From: Christensenella sp. UBA4263
GTDB taxonomy: Bacteria; Bacillota; Clostridia; Christensenellales; Aristaeellaceae
Assembly (NCBI GenBank): GCA_002395225.1
Contig: DGWH01000165.1
Location: 44,548 to 108,547, forward strand
Length of the DNA: 64,000 bases
Direction of reading: 5' to 3'
Part shown: positions 24,017 to 33,874 of the stretch, piece after piece
Layout of the letters: every line of letters begins with the position of its first letter
Position numbering within the stretch: position 1 is the first letter of the stretch
Notes under the pieces: generated by a model
Told to the model about the DNA's origin: nothing
The model's input: the letters and a program-made list of their open reading frames with translations, nothing else
Database searches by the model: none
Program-made: the position numbers and the translations under genes

Positions 24017-25621
24017 ATGAAACCCACTCTGCGTTTTTCAAAGTTGTTCCCATGGCTCTTGCTCGGGCTCGCTTTAGCCCTCTCTTTTTTTACTTATGCC
24101 CGTTACGGTCTTTATACACTCGATGCAGATCAGTCTTCAGAATTTGTGCTGGCAGACCATCTGAATCAGAAAAAAGCACTTCTCAGTACGGACTGGTTTT
24201 ATTCAACGGAGCTGCGCACGGTCAGTCCCGTCCCTATCTATCAGCTGGGACTTGCCCTGTTTTCCTCATGGCACATGGCCCGTCTCTTCTCCATTCTGGT
24301 TATCGCAATCGGAACAACTGCTGCCTTTCTGTTTGCTGCGCGGCAGGCCGGGTGTCTTGAGGAGGCTGTCTACTGCGCCGCCTGTTTTATTCTGCCTTAT
24401 TCCAAAATCCATTCTTTTCTGTTTTCCTGGGGCGGTTTTTACAGCATGTACCTGATTGCAGGCTGTCTCTCCCTTGGTCTCATCCTGTCCATCGACCGAG
24501 CGTCACACAGTATTCCAAAGTTTATTCTTCTTATTATCCTCGGCATCTGGTCCGGGACTGCCGGCATCCGGATGTTTATGATCTTTGGTGTTCCATTTCT
24601 TTTTGCCTCTCTGTTTTTTCAGATGCGTTCCGCATCCATCCCCCGTTCAGGAAAAGCTCAGCCCTCCTGGCTGCTCATTGCCACCGCCGTTTTCCTTCTT
24701 TCCATGCTGGCCGGCTATCTGATCAACCGCTTTGCCCTGTCTCCCCGGTTTCATTACAGAGAGTACGGTACCCTCCATACCGACGCCTTTCAGTTTTCCG
24801 ATTTTCTGAAACATATTGACGCACTTTGTAATTATTTTGGCTATAAGGCTGATACTGTTATCGTTTCCATGGAGGGCGGAATCAGCTTTCTGCTGATTCT
24901 CCTTGTTTTCGCTGTCCTTTTCGTTCCGTTTACCCTGCTTCGCAAGCCTTCTCTGCCGGATTATCATCGTCTTCTTGCTATCTTTGCCCTTTCCGGAATA
25001 CTCTTTGTATGGATTCTTGACTGCGTAGCTGCCGGTTATTCCGCCACCCCGTATGCGGTAGGGTATTACATGATGGGACTCCTGTTTTCCCTTTTGTCTA
25101 TCTTTCTTGCAATCCGACATCTGTCTATTTCCTCTCTCCTGCGGAAATGTCTGATGGCCGCTCTGGTCCTTCTTTTTTTCGGAAATACCATTTCTTTTGT
25201 AAGGCGGGATATTCCGTCTCACGACTTGCAGCAGGCAAAAGCTGCTGCATGGCTTGAGAAAAACGGATACACTACCGGATATGCCACTTTCTGGAATGGA
25301 AATCTTCTGACCGAATTCAGCGATGGAAAACTGGATGTCTATATTTACAGTACGTGGCTAAGTCAGAAGCCTTATGAGTGGCTGCAGACCGTGCGGCATA
25401 CCACTGAGCATCCGGAGGGACGGGTTTTCCTCTACACCGATACCGATGAAATCGCTCTCTGTCCGCCCCCCTGTATCTCCGATGAGCATCTGGTTTATGC
25501 TGAGGACAACATTCGGATTTATTCCTTTGATGATGCACAGGATATCTATCTCAAACAGTTAAATCAGGTAATTGACCCAAATTCTCCATTATTGACGGGT
25601 GAGCTCCCTGCTCATCCGTAG
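24017..25621 (+). CDS. Polytopic membrane protein with soluble C-terminus, probable GT-C type
   Basis: The 534-residue protein has about eleven hydrophobic helices and a soluble extracytoplasmic end (about 400-534) that looks like the beta domain seen in other GT-C-like proteins. Loop 1 has YTLDADQSSEFVLADHLNQ with acidic residues at the place expected for lipid-sugar binding, followed by WFYSTELRTVSPVPIY. I do not recognise a named family. GGAGG lies upstream of the ATG. The next gene begins 20 bases beyond its stop and has its own GGAGG, so both form one operon. Confidence 0.65.
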   Translation: MKPTLRFSKLFPWLLLGLALALSFFTYARYGLYTLDADQSSEFVLADHLNQKKALLSTDWFYSTELRTVSPVPIYQLGLALFSSWHMARLFSILVIAIGTTAAFLFAARQAGCLEEAVYCAACFILPYSKIHSFLFSWGGFYSMYLIAGCLSLGLILSIDRASHSIPKFILLIILGIWSGTAGIRMFMIFGVPFLFASLFFQMRSASIPRSGKAQPSWLLIATAVFLLSMLAGYLINRFALSPRFHYREYGTLHTDAFQFSDFLKHIDALCNYFGYKADTVIVSMEGGISFLLILLVFAVLFVPFTLLRKPSLPDYHRLLAIFALSGILFVWILDCVAAGYSATPYAVGYYMMGLLFSLLSIFLAIRHLSISSLLRKCLMAALVLLFFGNTISFVRRDIPSHDLQQAKAAAWLEKNGYTTGYATFWNGNLLTEFSDGKLDVYIYSTWLSQKPYEWLQTVRHTTEHPEGRVFLYTDTDEIALCPPPCISDEHLVYAEDNIRIYSFDDAQDIYLKQLNQVIDPNSPLLTGELPAHP

Positions 25622-25640
25622 AAGAAACGGAGGCCAGTCC

Positions 25641-28049
25641 TTGAACAAATCATCTCAGATTCCGATGTCCCGGGTCTGCCTTTTCGGACTCATCATCGCT
25701 TTTCTCGCCCTCTCGCCGGCGTTCCTTCCCTACGGAGGCGCCTATGTTACCCGCGGCGATTACATCGAGCAGCAGCTGCCTTTTCTGGCGGAGACACAGC
25801 GCATTCTGAGGAACGGTCTTAATACGTATTCGTTCAACACGCTGCTCGGAGCGCCTGCAATCGGCAGTTACGCCTTCTATACCCTTGGCAGTCCTTTTGT
25901 CTGGCCGCTGGCTCTGCTGCCAAAGGCGGCACTGCCATACGGCATTACCCTTATGGCTCTGCTAAAGCATACGGTATGCATGCTGACCTCTTTTCTGTAT
26001 TTCAGGAAAATGCTCTCAGATGATGCCCGTGCCCTCCTCGGCGCCGTCATGTACACCTTTTCCTCTTTTACCGTCGTCAACACACAGTTCTATCACTTTA
26101 CCGAGGTCATCGCCTTTTTTCCCCTTATTCTCCTCGAAATTGAACAGTTCATGACCGGCCGGACTCATGCCGGCCGCCTCGCCCTGGCCTGCGGTCTCAA
26201 TACGCTTGTCAACTACTACTTTATGTTCGGCAGCGCTCTCCTGGTCTTCTTTTACGTTCTTTTTCGTTTTTTCTCCCCGGCATGGAAAAGTACCCATCGG
26301 TTTCTCCGTCTCCTCCTGGTCCTCTTTGAGTGCGCCATTGGGTGTGCACTTGCCGGCGTGATTCTGTGTCCGGCCCTTCTGTACATGCTGCAGATTACAC
26401 GAACCGGAAGCGGAGCCGACCTGCTGCATCCTTACCCTGTCCCCGATATTCTCGAACGGATTCGTGTATTTCTCATGCCCATTGAGAGCGGTGTCGTCCA
26501 TGCGTTTTACGGACAGGCGGCCTCCTGGACCTCGACCGCTGCATGGCTGCCTCTTTTTGGTGCCGCAGGAACCTTTGTATTCCTTGTCAGATGTCCGGAG
26601 ACACAGCGCTGGCTGCGCCGCCTGATTATCCTCCTGATCATCCTTTCCTTCATACCAGTTCTCTGCGGTCTGTTTGTCCTTGAAAGCAATCAGACATATA
26701 CCCGATGGTGGTACGGACTTGTTCTGATGATGACGCTGGCTACCCTCAAAGCACTGGATTCTGACCGTCCCTTCTCTGATCTCAACATAAAAGCCTGGCG
26801 GCACGGATTCCTTTTCTGCACCCTCGCCGTCCTCCTCCTGACCGTTCCGTTTCTCCTTCCTGAATCCGTTCTCCGGTTCATGGAGGAACGGGCTCCCTCA
26901 CGTCTGTGGCGGATGATCCTGAGACAGAAGGAGGAGGCCTATGCCCCCCTGCCGTTTATCTGGTTTTCCCTTGGAATGACACTGGTCAGTTTCCTCTGTC
27001 TTGCGCTCTGTCTGTTCAGAAAAGACCGCATCCCCGCCCGCAGTCTGACCCTCCTGGTCTCCATCGTCGCCGTTCTTGCCTATTCAGTATACATTCGGAC
27101 AGGGGATACCTATCTTCTCTCCGGCGGCACCCAGCCCGGCAGCGGGATTTACCGGCTTGATGAGATCGCCAGGCCCACCCTTTCCTCTCTGCGTCTTGCC
27201 GAACCTTCCGGCTATAAACGCATCGACTATGGAACCCGGTTACGAAATTACGGTCTGCTGCGCGGGACCTCTTCCCTCACCGTCTTCCATTCGCTCCGGC
27301 AGTCCCTGACAGGCCGTTTTCTTTCCATGGCCGGACTTGGTTATGACGAATCCACCACCATCCACACATCCGGCACGGACGGAGCGCTTCGCACGTTTCT
27401 CAGCACCAGTGAATACCATCTGACCAGTCCGGATGATTCTGTTCCGGAGGGATTTGTCTACAGTCATGATGAAAACGGCTTCCCGGTTTATACCAATGAG
27501 CATTCCGTCCCTATGGGCTTTCTGCAAACCGTCTGTACCGGAACACATGACCAGTCCATGACGCCGGACACCATCGGTTCTACACTCCTTGCCTCCGTTG
27601 CGCTGGATGAGCCCTGGCTCAGTCAGGCCAAAGAGCGGATTGACACTCTTGATGTTCATCATATTCCTGACTGGACAGAAAGCGCCCGGAATCTCAGCCG
27701 GCAGGCCTGCGACCGGTTTGAAACCGACGCTTCCGGCTTCAGCGCCCATATCCGCTCCGACAAGCCCGGTTACCTGGTCTTTACCATTCCTTACGACAAA
27801 GGATTCACCGCCGCCGTTGACGGAAACGCTGTCCCCATTATCCCCTGCGACGTGTGCTTTATGGCTGTCTTCATCGAAGCCGGCGAACATACCATCCGTT
27901 TTACCTTCCACAACCGTTTTTATCATCTGGGAATTGCCGTATCCGCTGTGTCCCTGGTAATTCTCCTCCTCTATATCTGCCTTGCAAAAAGAGGTGTCTT
28001 TCCATTCCTTCATGCTGACAAATTCCCGCTTAACGCAGAATCACACTGA
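25641..28049 (+). CDS. YfhO-family membrane protein
   Basis: The 802-residue protein matches the YfhO family: after the first helix comes YVTRGDYIEQQLPFLAETQR (YfhO proteins carry a GD..QQ motif there), then YTFSSFTVVNTQFYHFTEVIAFFPLILL, many helices, and a C-terminal outside domain followed by a final helix. B. subtilis YfhO is thought to add a sugar to lipoteichoic acid, using a lipid-linked sugar donor. The TTG at 25641 is chosen because GGAGG sits seven bases before it; a GTG at 25599 would overlap the preceding gene without a ribosome site. It is the second gene of the operon. Confidence 0.86.
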   Translation: MNKSSQIPMSRVCLFGLIIAFLALSPAFLPYGGAYVTRGDYIEQQLPFLAETQRILRNGLNTYSFNTLLGAPAIGSYAFYTLGSPFVWPLALLPKAALPYGITLMALLKHTVCMLTSFLYFRKMLSDDARALLGAVMYTFSSFTVVNTQFYHFTEVIAFFPLILLEIEQFMTGRTHAGRLALACGLNTLVNYYFMFGSALLVFFYVLFRFFSPAWKSTHRFLRLLLVLFECAIGCALAGVILCPALLYMLQITRTGSGADLLHPYPVPDILERIRVFLMPIESGVVHAFYGQAASWTSTAAWLPLFGAAGTFVFLVRCPETQRWLRRLIILLIILSFIPVLCGLFVLESNQTYTRWWYGLVLMMTLATLKALDSDRPFSDLNIKAWRHGFLFCTLAVLLLTVPFLLPESVLRFMEERAPSRLWRMILRQKEEAYAPLPFIWFSLGMTLVSFLCLALCLFRKDRIPARSLTLLVSIVAVLAYSVYIRTGDTYLLSGGTQPGSGIYRLDEIARPTLSSLRLAEPSGYKRIDYGTRLRNYGLLRGTSSLTVFHSLRQSLTGRFLSMAGLGYDESTTIHTSGTDGALRTFLSTSEYHLTSPDDSVPEGFVYSHDENGFPVYTNEHSVPMGFLQTVCTGTHDQSMTPDTIGSTLLASVALDEPWLSQAKERIDTLDVHHIPDWTESARNLSRQACDRFETDASGFSAHIRSDKPGYLVFTIPYDKGFTAAVDGNAVPIIPCDVCFMAVFIEAGEHTIRFTFHNRFYHLGIAVSAVSLVILLLYICLAKRGVFPFLHADKFPLNAESH

Positions 28050-28104
28050 TCATTTTTCAACGAGCCGTGCCATTTGCCAGCCATATCAGGAACTTTACTC
28101 TCAC

Positions 28105-28138
28105 AAACAGGGAGCCGCTTTTTGGCGGCTCCCTGTTT
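28105..28138. terminator. Bidirectional terminator between yfhO-like and the next convergent gene
   Basis: A 14-base perfect stem (AAACAGGGAGCCGC / GCGGCTCCCTGTTT) with a six-base loop separates two converging genes. T-rich and A-rich flanks suit both strands. Confidence 0.88.
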
Positions 28139-28156
28139 GTATTTCCCGTACATGTT

Positions 28157-29701
28157 CTACTTCCGATTGGAAGGTCTGAAACAAGACTTCATTGAACCGA
28201 AAACATCCCCGTCTCCAATCGGGAGTGACGCAGCCAGCAGAAAGACGGGAATGTAATTAAACAGATATCGCCCCCGTGCTTCCCAAATCATAAGAAAAAT
28301 CATCGTTCCCAACAGCGTCACATAAATCAGGCATTTTTCCGTCCTGCCGCGCCGGTATTCCGAGAAAGCCCGCAGCAGTGCGACCAGAAGCATCCCGAAC
28401 CAAATACCGGATGTCAGTTCCATATAAAAATTGTAATACTTTCCATCTTCAAGCACAAATTCTGAAAGAATGTTGCGGCGTATCGGTTTATCATCCAGCA
28501 TTTCCGTCATTCCAAACGTTCCATCCGAAAAAGATGCAGAGTTCTTGCGAAAGAGCGCCAGTAGCAGCCGATTTGGATACCGCAGCGAATAAATTTTATC
28601 CTTCATTCGACTATAAATCGAGTCCATTACCTCTTTATGGCTGGCTCCCTCATCCATCATTTTCCATGTAAGCGCATAATCCTGGGAAAACCCTCCATAG
28701 GGATTATCCCCATCCGGGATAGACATCATAATCCAGTGAATAATCGGCGTATTCTCCTGACGGTATATGTCCTCATCCAGATAGCGATGCAGCACAAAAT
28801 GATGCACGGCTGCCGTTCCGGCTGCCATTACAGCGCCGCATAAAGCCACACAAAGAATCCCTTCAAAATGCCTCAGGTGAATCAGCCACAGGATACAGGC
28901 AGCGATCAATGTAATCGCCACAGTCATCTTGATCTGACCGCCAAAGACAGCCACAATTGCACAAATGACGACCCACTTGATTCGGTTTTTCAGATTCTGT
29001 GCATGCAAAACCCGCTCCGCCGTACACAGTGTCCAGATGACAAAGGGCATGGAGAATGTATCCGTATACAGAACACAGGGTGCCAGCAGCATGGGAAGAC
29101 AGCATACAAGCATCATTCCCAGGAGAAGAACGCCCCGACCACTGCTTACTCTCCGCGCCAGTAAGAACAGACTGATTCCTGCGCCCAAATAAAGAAGACT
29201 TTCAACAATCGCCAGCGCATAAAAGGGATTGGTTCCGCCTAAAGAAAAGAATAACCGAAAAAAAACAGAAAGATAAAGAAGAAACCCCCACTGATTGGAA
29301 AAACGACAGAAATACAGAATAAAATCCGACCCTTTTTCAAATGCTCCATTTCGAGCCAGCGCCAGTGCCCCCTGATAGAGCATCAGATTGTCACCAAGCG
29401 GGGTATATTCCATCCAGTATCCTAAAATGAGATGCAGGACAAACGTCACCGCAAGATAGCACACACAGAAGGTTTTCCCCCATCGGGATATGGTTTTCTC
29501 GTCTTTCATTTCCAGTTTTCTTTGCAGAAAAAAATAGGCAAAAAGAAACAAAAGCATGCTCGGAAGACAGCCCAGAAAGCCATAATGATAATTAATACGT
29601 CCAAAGGGAAGAAAAAAAATATTAAAAAACGTAAGGAATGCTGCCACAATAAACAGGAGCATTCCGGTTTTTTCAAGACGAGTGGCAAGATTTGAATTCA
29701 T
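28157..29701 (-). CDS. GT-C-type glycosyltransferase, multi-helix membrane protein
   Basis: The 514-residue protein has about eleven hydrophobic helices. GYWMEYTPLGDNLMLYQGALALARNGAF in the first large loop has an acidic D and resembles the dolichyl-phosphate-mannose-transferase-like (PMT/RgtA-type) families. A large loop after the central helices (DEDIYRQENTPIIHWIMMSIPDGDNPYGGF) and WEARGRYLFNYIPVFLLAA near the end are further GT-C features. It follows the MBOAT/SGNH pair in one leftward unit (three-base gap to the SGNH gene). The donor sugar is unknown. Confidence 0.75.
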   Translation of the reverse strand: MNSNLATRLEKTGMLLFIVAAFLTFFNIFFLPFGRINYHYGFLGCLPSMLLFLFAYFFLQRKLEMKDEKTISRWGKTFCVCYLAVTFVLHLILGYWMEYTPLGDNLMLYQGALALARNGAFEKGSDFILYFCRFSNQWGFLLYLSVFFRLFFSLGGTNPFYALAIVESLLYLGAGISLFLLARRVSSGRGVLLLGMMLVCCLPMLLAPCVLYTDTFSMPFVIWTLCTAERVLHAQNLKNRIKWVVICAIVAVFGGQIKMTVAITLIAACILWLIHLRHFEGILCVALCGAVMAAGTAAVHHFVLHRYLDEDIYRQENTPIIHWIMMSIPDGDNPYGGFSQDYALTWKMMDEGASHKEVMDSIYSRMKDKIYSLRYPNRLLLALFRKNSASFSDGTFGMTEMLDDKPIRRNILSEFVLEDGKYYNFYMELTSGIWFGMLLVALLRAFSEYRRGRTEKCLIYVTLLGTMIFLMIWEARGRYLFNYIPVFLLAASLPIGDGDVFGSMKSCFRPSNRK

Positions 29702-29704
29702 TGT

Positions 29705-30724
29705 TTATTCTCTTTCTTTGTGAGGAAGCAACTGTTCCAACCACATATGTTTCAGTGTCTCCTGATACTGGCGCATCTGGCGCTGCCAAAAAGCATCTTC
29801 ATCTTTCGCAGAAGTCTGTTCTCCAATGAGCTCTTTCAAATATTCTCCCAGATACGCAGACACTTTTATTGCTCCATCCGGATTCAAATGAGATGCTGCA
29901 TCATAACAATCCGTCTTAAAGTCAATCAGTCCGGAAACATCAAACAGATTCAGAAAACAGACATCTTCCTCACGGGCAATCACTGCCACGCTGTTCATCA
30001 TCGCCTGTTTTTCCTCCGGCGCCGGGAAAGGAATCCCCACCAGCACGGGAATGACATGGTTCTCTCTGCACAGGTGAATCATGCTGCGCAGTGCCTTTTT
30101 CCCCGGGGTTTCATCTGTATTCATCCGGTCAGTTCGAACAAACGGATCCGGTTCTGCGTGTCCGGTTCTCATCTCCGCGCCCATCATGTATGGCTCACAT
30201 TCACACACAGGGCTGTCCGTACCCATCACCCATTCCTCCCAGCGCATGTGGTAACTGACCAGCGGAAACAGAAATTCAGCCCGCATATCCGGCGGAAACA
30301 GGCTGAAGACCGTCTCTGCCTTGGTCATGGAAAACGGCACGGCATCATAAAAGGCATGGGAAAGCGGTATCGTTCCCCGACTCTCGTCCTGGCGTTTGTC
30401 CACATAGGCAACATCAATCACCGCTATCTTCGGCACATGATATTTAAACGCAATTTTCATCGTATAATACGACGCTTCCAGTGTTTCAGCCGGATTTCCG
30501 AGATTATATGATCGAATGCCATATTGCTTATACAGCTCCGTGGGATAAACCGCATCCATCACATGGGAGGTTCCAAAGAACAACACGTCATAAGAATGAT
30601 CCGCTTCAAAAAAATGCTCATATTTCATTTGCGCATCTTTTCGCAGAAAAAAGCCATTCAGGCAAATCAATCCCACGATAAACAGCGTCATCCAGCTAAC
30701 CAGATAGATTATTTTTGCCTTCAT
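29705..30724 (-). CDS. SGNH-type membrane-anchored O-acyl-transfer partner (DltD/AlgX-like), pair 1
   Basis: The 339-residue protein has one N-terminal helix (about 3-23) and an outside hydrolase-like domain. VLFFGTSHVMDAVYPTELYK carries the GTSH version of the nucleophile block, YNLGNPAETLEASYY resembles the second block, and YDAASHLNPDGAIKVSAYL provides the catalytic D..H pair. Proteins of this type work with an MBOAT channel to acylate surface polymers. The ATG at 30724 follows GAGG. The partner MBOAT gene ends nine bases upstream. Confidence 0.78.
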   Translation of the reverse strand: MKAKIIYLVSWMTLFIVGLICLNGFFLRKDAQMKYEHFFEADHSYDVLFFGTSHVMDAVYPTELYKQYGIRSYNLGNPAETLEASYYTMKIAFKYHVPKIAVIDVAYVDKRQDESRGTIPLSHAFYDAVPFSMTKAETVFSLFPPDMRAEFLFPLVSYHMRWEEWVMGTDSPVCECEPYMMGAEMRTGHAEPDPFVRTDRMNTDETPGKKALRSMIHLCRENHVIPVLVGIPFPAPEEKQAMMNSVAVIAREEDVCFLNLFDVSGLIDFKTDCYDAASHLNPDGAIKVSAYLGEYLKELIGEQTSAKDEDAFWQRQMRQYQETLKHMWLEQLLPHKERE

Positions 30725-30732
30725 TAAGCACC

Positions 30733-32151
30733 TCAGAATTGAAAATAAATGAAGGAATTCGACTGATAACCGGATCCCCACAGTGAAAAAATCACAAGAA
30801 GAAAAGCGAACACCATCATGACCGCACCCCGGACAAACCATGGTTTCCGGTCCGTAAAAGCAAGCACGCGTTTTCCCTGTTCATGAAATCCGTCCACAAG
30901 CAGCATAAACAAAATCCCAATGACAATTGCCGCCCATTGTGTCGGGAGCATCCCGGTGCTGACCGGACTTCCGATAAATCGGGTTCCGATTCTCAAAAGA
31001 ATTTGTACAGCCATCTGAAAGGATGTGGCCCGGAAAAAAAGCCATGCAAACGCAACCAGCACCAGCGTCCGGATGCGGCAAAAATACCTGTTTTTTCCCC
31101 TGTTCTCTGTATCCAGCAGGATTTCCGCTATCTGATATAAGCCATGCAGGCCGCCCCAAACTAAGAATGTAAGACCTGTACCATGCCAGTATCCGGAAAT
31201 CAGGAACACCAAAAGAATGTTGATGTATCGCCTGATATTTCCCTTTCTGCTCCCTCCGAGGGGAATATAGATTTCATCACGAAACCAGGTGGTCAGACTG
31301 ATATGCCAGCGTTTCCAGAAGTCTCTGACAGACACTGCCAGATAAGGCTGTCTGAAATTATCCTGCAGTGAGATACCAAAGCATCTGGCTGAACCAATAG
31401 CAATCAGGCTATATCCGTTAAAGTCCGCATAGATCTGGACGGTATATAAAAGGATTGCAAGCAGCAGCTGCCATCCGGTAGATTCATACCAATGCTCAAA
31501 GATAAAATTCACATAAAGCGCTATACGATCCGCAACCCACAGCTTTTCAAAATACCCAAGAAGAATCATGGAAAAGCCGTCCCGAATCCCCTCAAAATCA
31601 AACGCCTTTTCTTCTGTCATTTGCCCAAGCAATGATTCTCCTCTGGCAATCGGTCCCGATGTCAGATGAGGAAAAAACAGGACAAATGTCAAAAAAACTC
31701 CGGGCCGGTTTTCTGCCTTGATTCGTCCATGATAAACATCCAGAAGATATCCCAGAGAAGTAAACGTAAAAAAACTGATCCCTGCCGGCGCTAAAAAACC
31801 ATTTTGCCCCGTCATTCCGCCTGAAAACAATCCCGCAAGCCAGTCAGGCAGTGCCGGCGAGTGACCAGACATCATCCGAAAAAAAAGCATGGGAACAAGC
31901 ATCGCAAAGGAAAAGCATATCGCCAAAGAACGCTTCCGGATTTGATTGTCACATTTTCCAATCCATCTTCCTCCGATATACGCAATGCCTGCACAAAGCG
32001 CCGCGCAGGCCAGGCACTGGATGCCAAGCATTGCCGCAAACAAGATGCTTGCCGCCAAAAGCAGTACGCGTCGCCTTGGCGCCGGCACCAGCCAGTACAG
32101 GATCAGTATTGCCAACAGAAACGGAAGATATGTCAAAGAGGTAAACAGCAC
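30733..32151 (-). CDS. MBOAT O-acyltransferase (AlgI/DltB-like), pair 1
   Basis: The 472-residue protein has about eleven hydrophobic segments and classical MBOAT motifs: PAGISFFTFTSLGYLLDVY, then QIYADFNGYSLIAIG, FWKRWHISLTTWFRDEIYIPLGGSRKG, and SGYWHGTGLTFLVWGGLHG, which has the catalytic histidine. These proteins carry acyl groups from the cytoplasm to an outside acceptor (alginate, teichoic acid D-Ala or polysaccharide). It begins with GTG at 32151 after GGAGGGG. The SGNH partner and a GT-C gene follow in the same unit, suggesting acylation of a newly made glycan. Confidence 0.93.
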   Translation of the reverse strand: MLFTSLTYLPFLLAILILYWLVPAPRRRVLLLAASILFAAMLGIQCLACAALCAGIAYIGGRWIGKCDNQIRKRSLAICFSFAMLVPMLFFRMMSGHSPALPDWLAGLFSGGMTGQNGFLAPAGISFFTFTSLGYLLDVYHGRIKAENRPGVFLTFVLFFPHLTSGPIARGESLLGQMTEEKAFDFEGIRDGFSMILLGYFEKLWVADRIALYVNFIFEHWYESTGWQLLLAILLYTVQIYADFNGYSLIAIGSARCFGISLQDNFRQPYLAVSVRDFWKRWHISLTTWFRDEIYIPLGGSRKGNIRRYINILLVFLISGYWHGTGLTFLVWGGLHGLYQIAEILLDTENRGKNRYFCRIRTLVLVAFAWLFFRATSFQMAVQILLRIGTRFIGSPVSTGMLPTQWAAIVIGILFMLLVDGFHEQGKRVLAFTDRKPWFVRGAVMMVFAFLLVIFSLWGSGYQSNSFIYFQF

Positions 32152-32272
32152 GTTTCAACTTCCCCTCCCTAATGCCCTGCAGAGATCTGTTCAACAACCA
32201 AAAGTGCCTGTTTCGTCAGTCCTTTTGGACTTGTTCCTCACGATTCTGCTCATCAAGGCACTTTCGGATTGT

Positions 32273-32301
32273 ATCTTAAATCAGAATGGTATAATGGTCA
32301 A
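32273..32301 (-). promoter_or_regulatory. Candidate promoter of the MBOAT unit
   Basis: On the minus strand TTGACC (32301-32296) and TAAGAT (32278-32273) are 17 bases apart, about 110 bases before the GTG start. The match is moderate. Nothing else was seen in 32302-32450. Confidence 0.45.
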
Positions 32302-32451
32302 GAGTTCTCATCGTGATGCCCTTTGAAATATCTGCCGCCAAGACTGCCTGATTTCCGAAAACGGGTTCTCCCCTGCCGTTTTAGCCTTGACACTTTGCCG
32401 GCCCTGACTCTGCCAGGACCATGCATCCGACCGTTTTTCCGCCTGATTCTC

Positions 32452-32480
32452 TTTACACTCTGCCCGCTTTGGTGTACAAT
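32452..32480 (+). promoter_or_regulatory. Promoter of the TelA-like gene
   Basis: TTTACA (32452-32457) and TACAAT (32475-32480) are 17 bases apart, with start near 32487 and AAGGAG before the ATG at 32531. Confidence 0.75.
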
Positions 32481-32530
32481 TTCAACAGATATTTCGAGAA
32501 GATATCAATTTGTAAGGAGCGTGAACTTTC

Positions 32531-33778
32531 ATGGACAACAAGATTCCCACTCTCGTTCTCCCCGGTGAGGAGGAAACTCAGCCGAAGGCCGAGCCCGTCA
32601 CTGAGGCTCCTGCCGCCACGGAAGCTGCCCCTGCCGGCGCTCAGGCCGCAGCAGCCGCTGTTCAGACGGCAGAGAAGGATACCAGCACGAGCACTCAGCC
32701 GGCTGAAACCAAAGTTGAGGCCGTCGATGAAGCGGATGATTCCCTCAATTTCAACAACCTCAGTCCTGAAGAGCAGGCAGCCGTGCTGGCTTTCGTTGAC
32801 CGCATTGACATCACAGACAGTGAAACCGTTCTCAAATACGGAAACGCCGCTCAGAATAAGATTTCGCAGTTCTCTGACCGTATCCTCGAAGATGTTAAAA
32901 CCAAGGATACCGGCGCCATCTCTGATATGCTGTCCCGCCTTGTGACCGAACTGAAAGGCTTCAATCCGGATGAGAAAAAGGGTGGCGGATTTTTCGGACT
33001 GTTCAAAAAGGCTGCCAGCGATCTGACGCAGATGAAGGCGAAGTTTGACAAGATCGAAGTCAATATTACGGAGATTGTCAAAACACTGCAGGAGCATCAG
33101 AAGCAGCTCGTCTCCGATTCACAGATGCTGGATGGTCTCTATTCAGAGAATGACCAGTACTATCATGAGCTGACGCTGTACATCATCGCCGGAGAACTGA
33201 AGCTGAAGAAGCTGCGCGAAGAGGAACTGCCCCCGCTGCTTGCCAAGGCACAGGAAACCGCCGATCCGGCCGATGCGCAGGCCGCCAATGACTTCGCCCA
33301 GCTCATCGACCGCTTTGAGAAGCGCGTCCATGATCTGAAGCTGACCCGTATGGTTTCCGTCCAGATGGGTCCGCAGATCCGTCTCATGCAGTCCAATGAC
33401 AACATTCTGGCTGAGCGTATCCAGTCCACCATCGCCAACACCATTCCTCTCTGGAAATCCCAGATGGTCATTGCGCTGGGCATGAAGCATGCAGAGGATG
33501 CCCTCCATGCGCAGAAGGCGGTTACCGACATGACCAACGAACTGCTCCGCAGCAATGCAGAGAAGCTCAAGACCGGAACCATCGAAACAGCACGGGAGGC
33601 CGAGCGCGGCATCATCGACATGGAGACCATTCGTGTTGCCAATACCAGCCTCATCGACACCCTTACCGAAGTGCAGAAGATTCAGCGCGAAGGTGCTCAG
33701 AAACGCGCTGAGGCTTCCGTCGAGCTCGGACGTCTTGAAAAAGAGCTGCGCGACAAGATCCTCGAGATCAATCAGTAA
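32531..33778 (+). CDS. TelA-family protein (toxic anion resistance family)
   Basis: The 415-residue soluble protein has an Ala/Pro/Glu-rich, disordered N-terminus (about 1-70), then a long helical region with family segments: LTQMKAKFDKIEVNITEIVKTLQEHQ, DSQMLDGLYSENDQYYHELTLYI, RMVSVQMGPQIRLMQSNDNILAERIQSTIANTIPLWKSQMVIAL, and a C-terminal coiled coil. The family was named for tellurite resistance but is common in Gram-positives with likely roles in envelope stress. It stands alone between a promoter and a terminator. There is no neighbouring TerC or TerD. Confidence 0.92.
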   Translation: MDNKIPTLVLPGEEETQPKAEPVTEAPAATEAAPAGAQAAAAAVQTAEKDTSTSTQPAETKVEAVDEADDSLNFNNLSPEEQAAVLAFVDRIDITDSETVLKYGNAAQNKISQFSDRILEDVKTKDTGAISDMLSRLVTELKGFNPDEKKGGGFFGLFKKAASDLTQMKAKFDKIEVNITEIVKTLQEHQKQLVSDSQMLDGLYSENDQYYHELTLYIIAGELKLKKLREEELPPLLAKAQETADPADAQAANDFAQLIDRFEKRVHDLKLTRMVSVQMGPQIRLMQSNDNILAERIQSTIANTIPLWKSQMVIALGMKHAEDALHAQKAVTDMTNELLRSNAEKLKTGTIETAREAERGIIDMETIRVANTSLIDTLTEVQKIQREGAQKRAEASVELGRLEKELRDKILEINQ

Positions 33779-33792
33779 TTTCCCTGCAGCAG

Positions 33793-33819
33793 ACACCTCT
33801 CACACCGAGAGGTGTTTTT
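33793..33819 (+). terminator. Terminator of the TelA-like gene
   Basis: ACACCTCT / AGAGGTGT with a seven-base loop, followed by TTTT, 14 bases after the stop codon. Confidence 0.9.
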
Positions 33820-33833
33820 CTGTTTCCCGACAT

Positions 33834-33861
33834 AAAAAAGAGACGCCGCATGACGTCTCTT
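33834..33861 (-). terminator. Terminator of the potABCD operon
   Basis: AAGAGACG / CGTCTCTT with an eight-base loop; on the minus strand it is followed by a run of T (A-run at 33834-33839). It is 13 bases after the potD stop. Confidence 0.88.
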
Positions 33862-33874
33862 GGGATTCCGCTGA

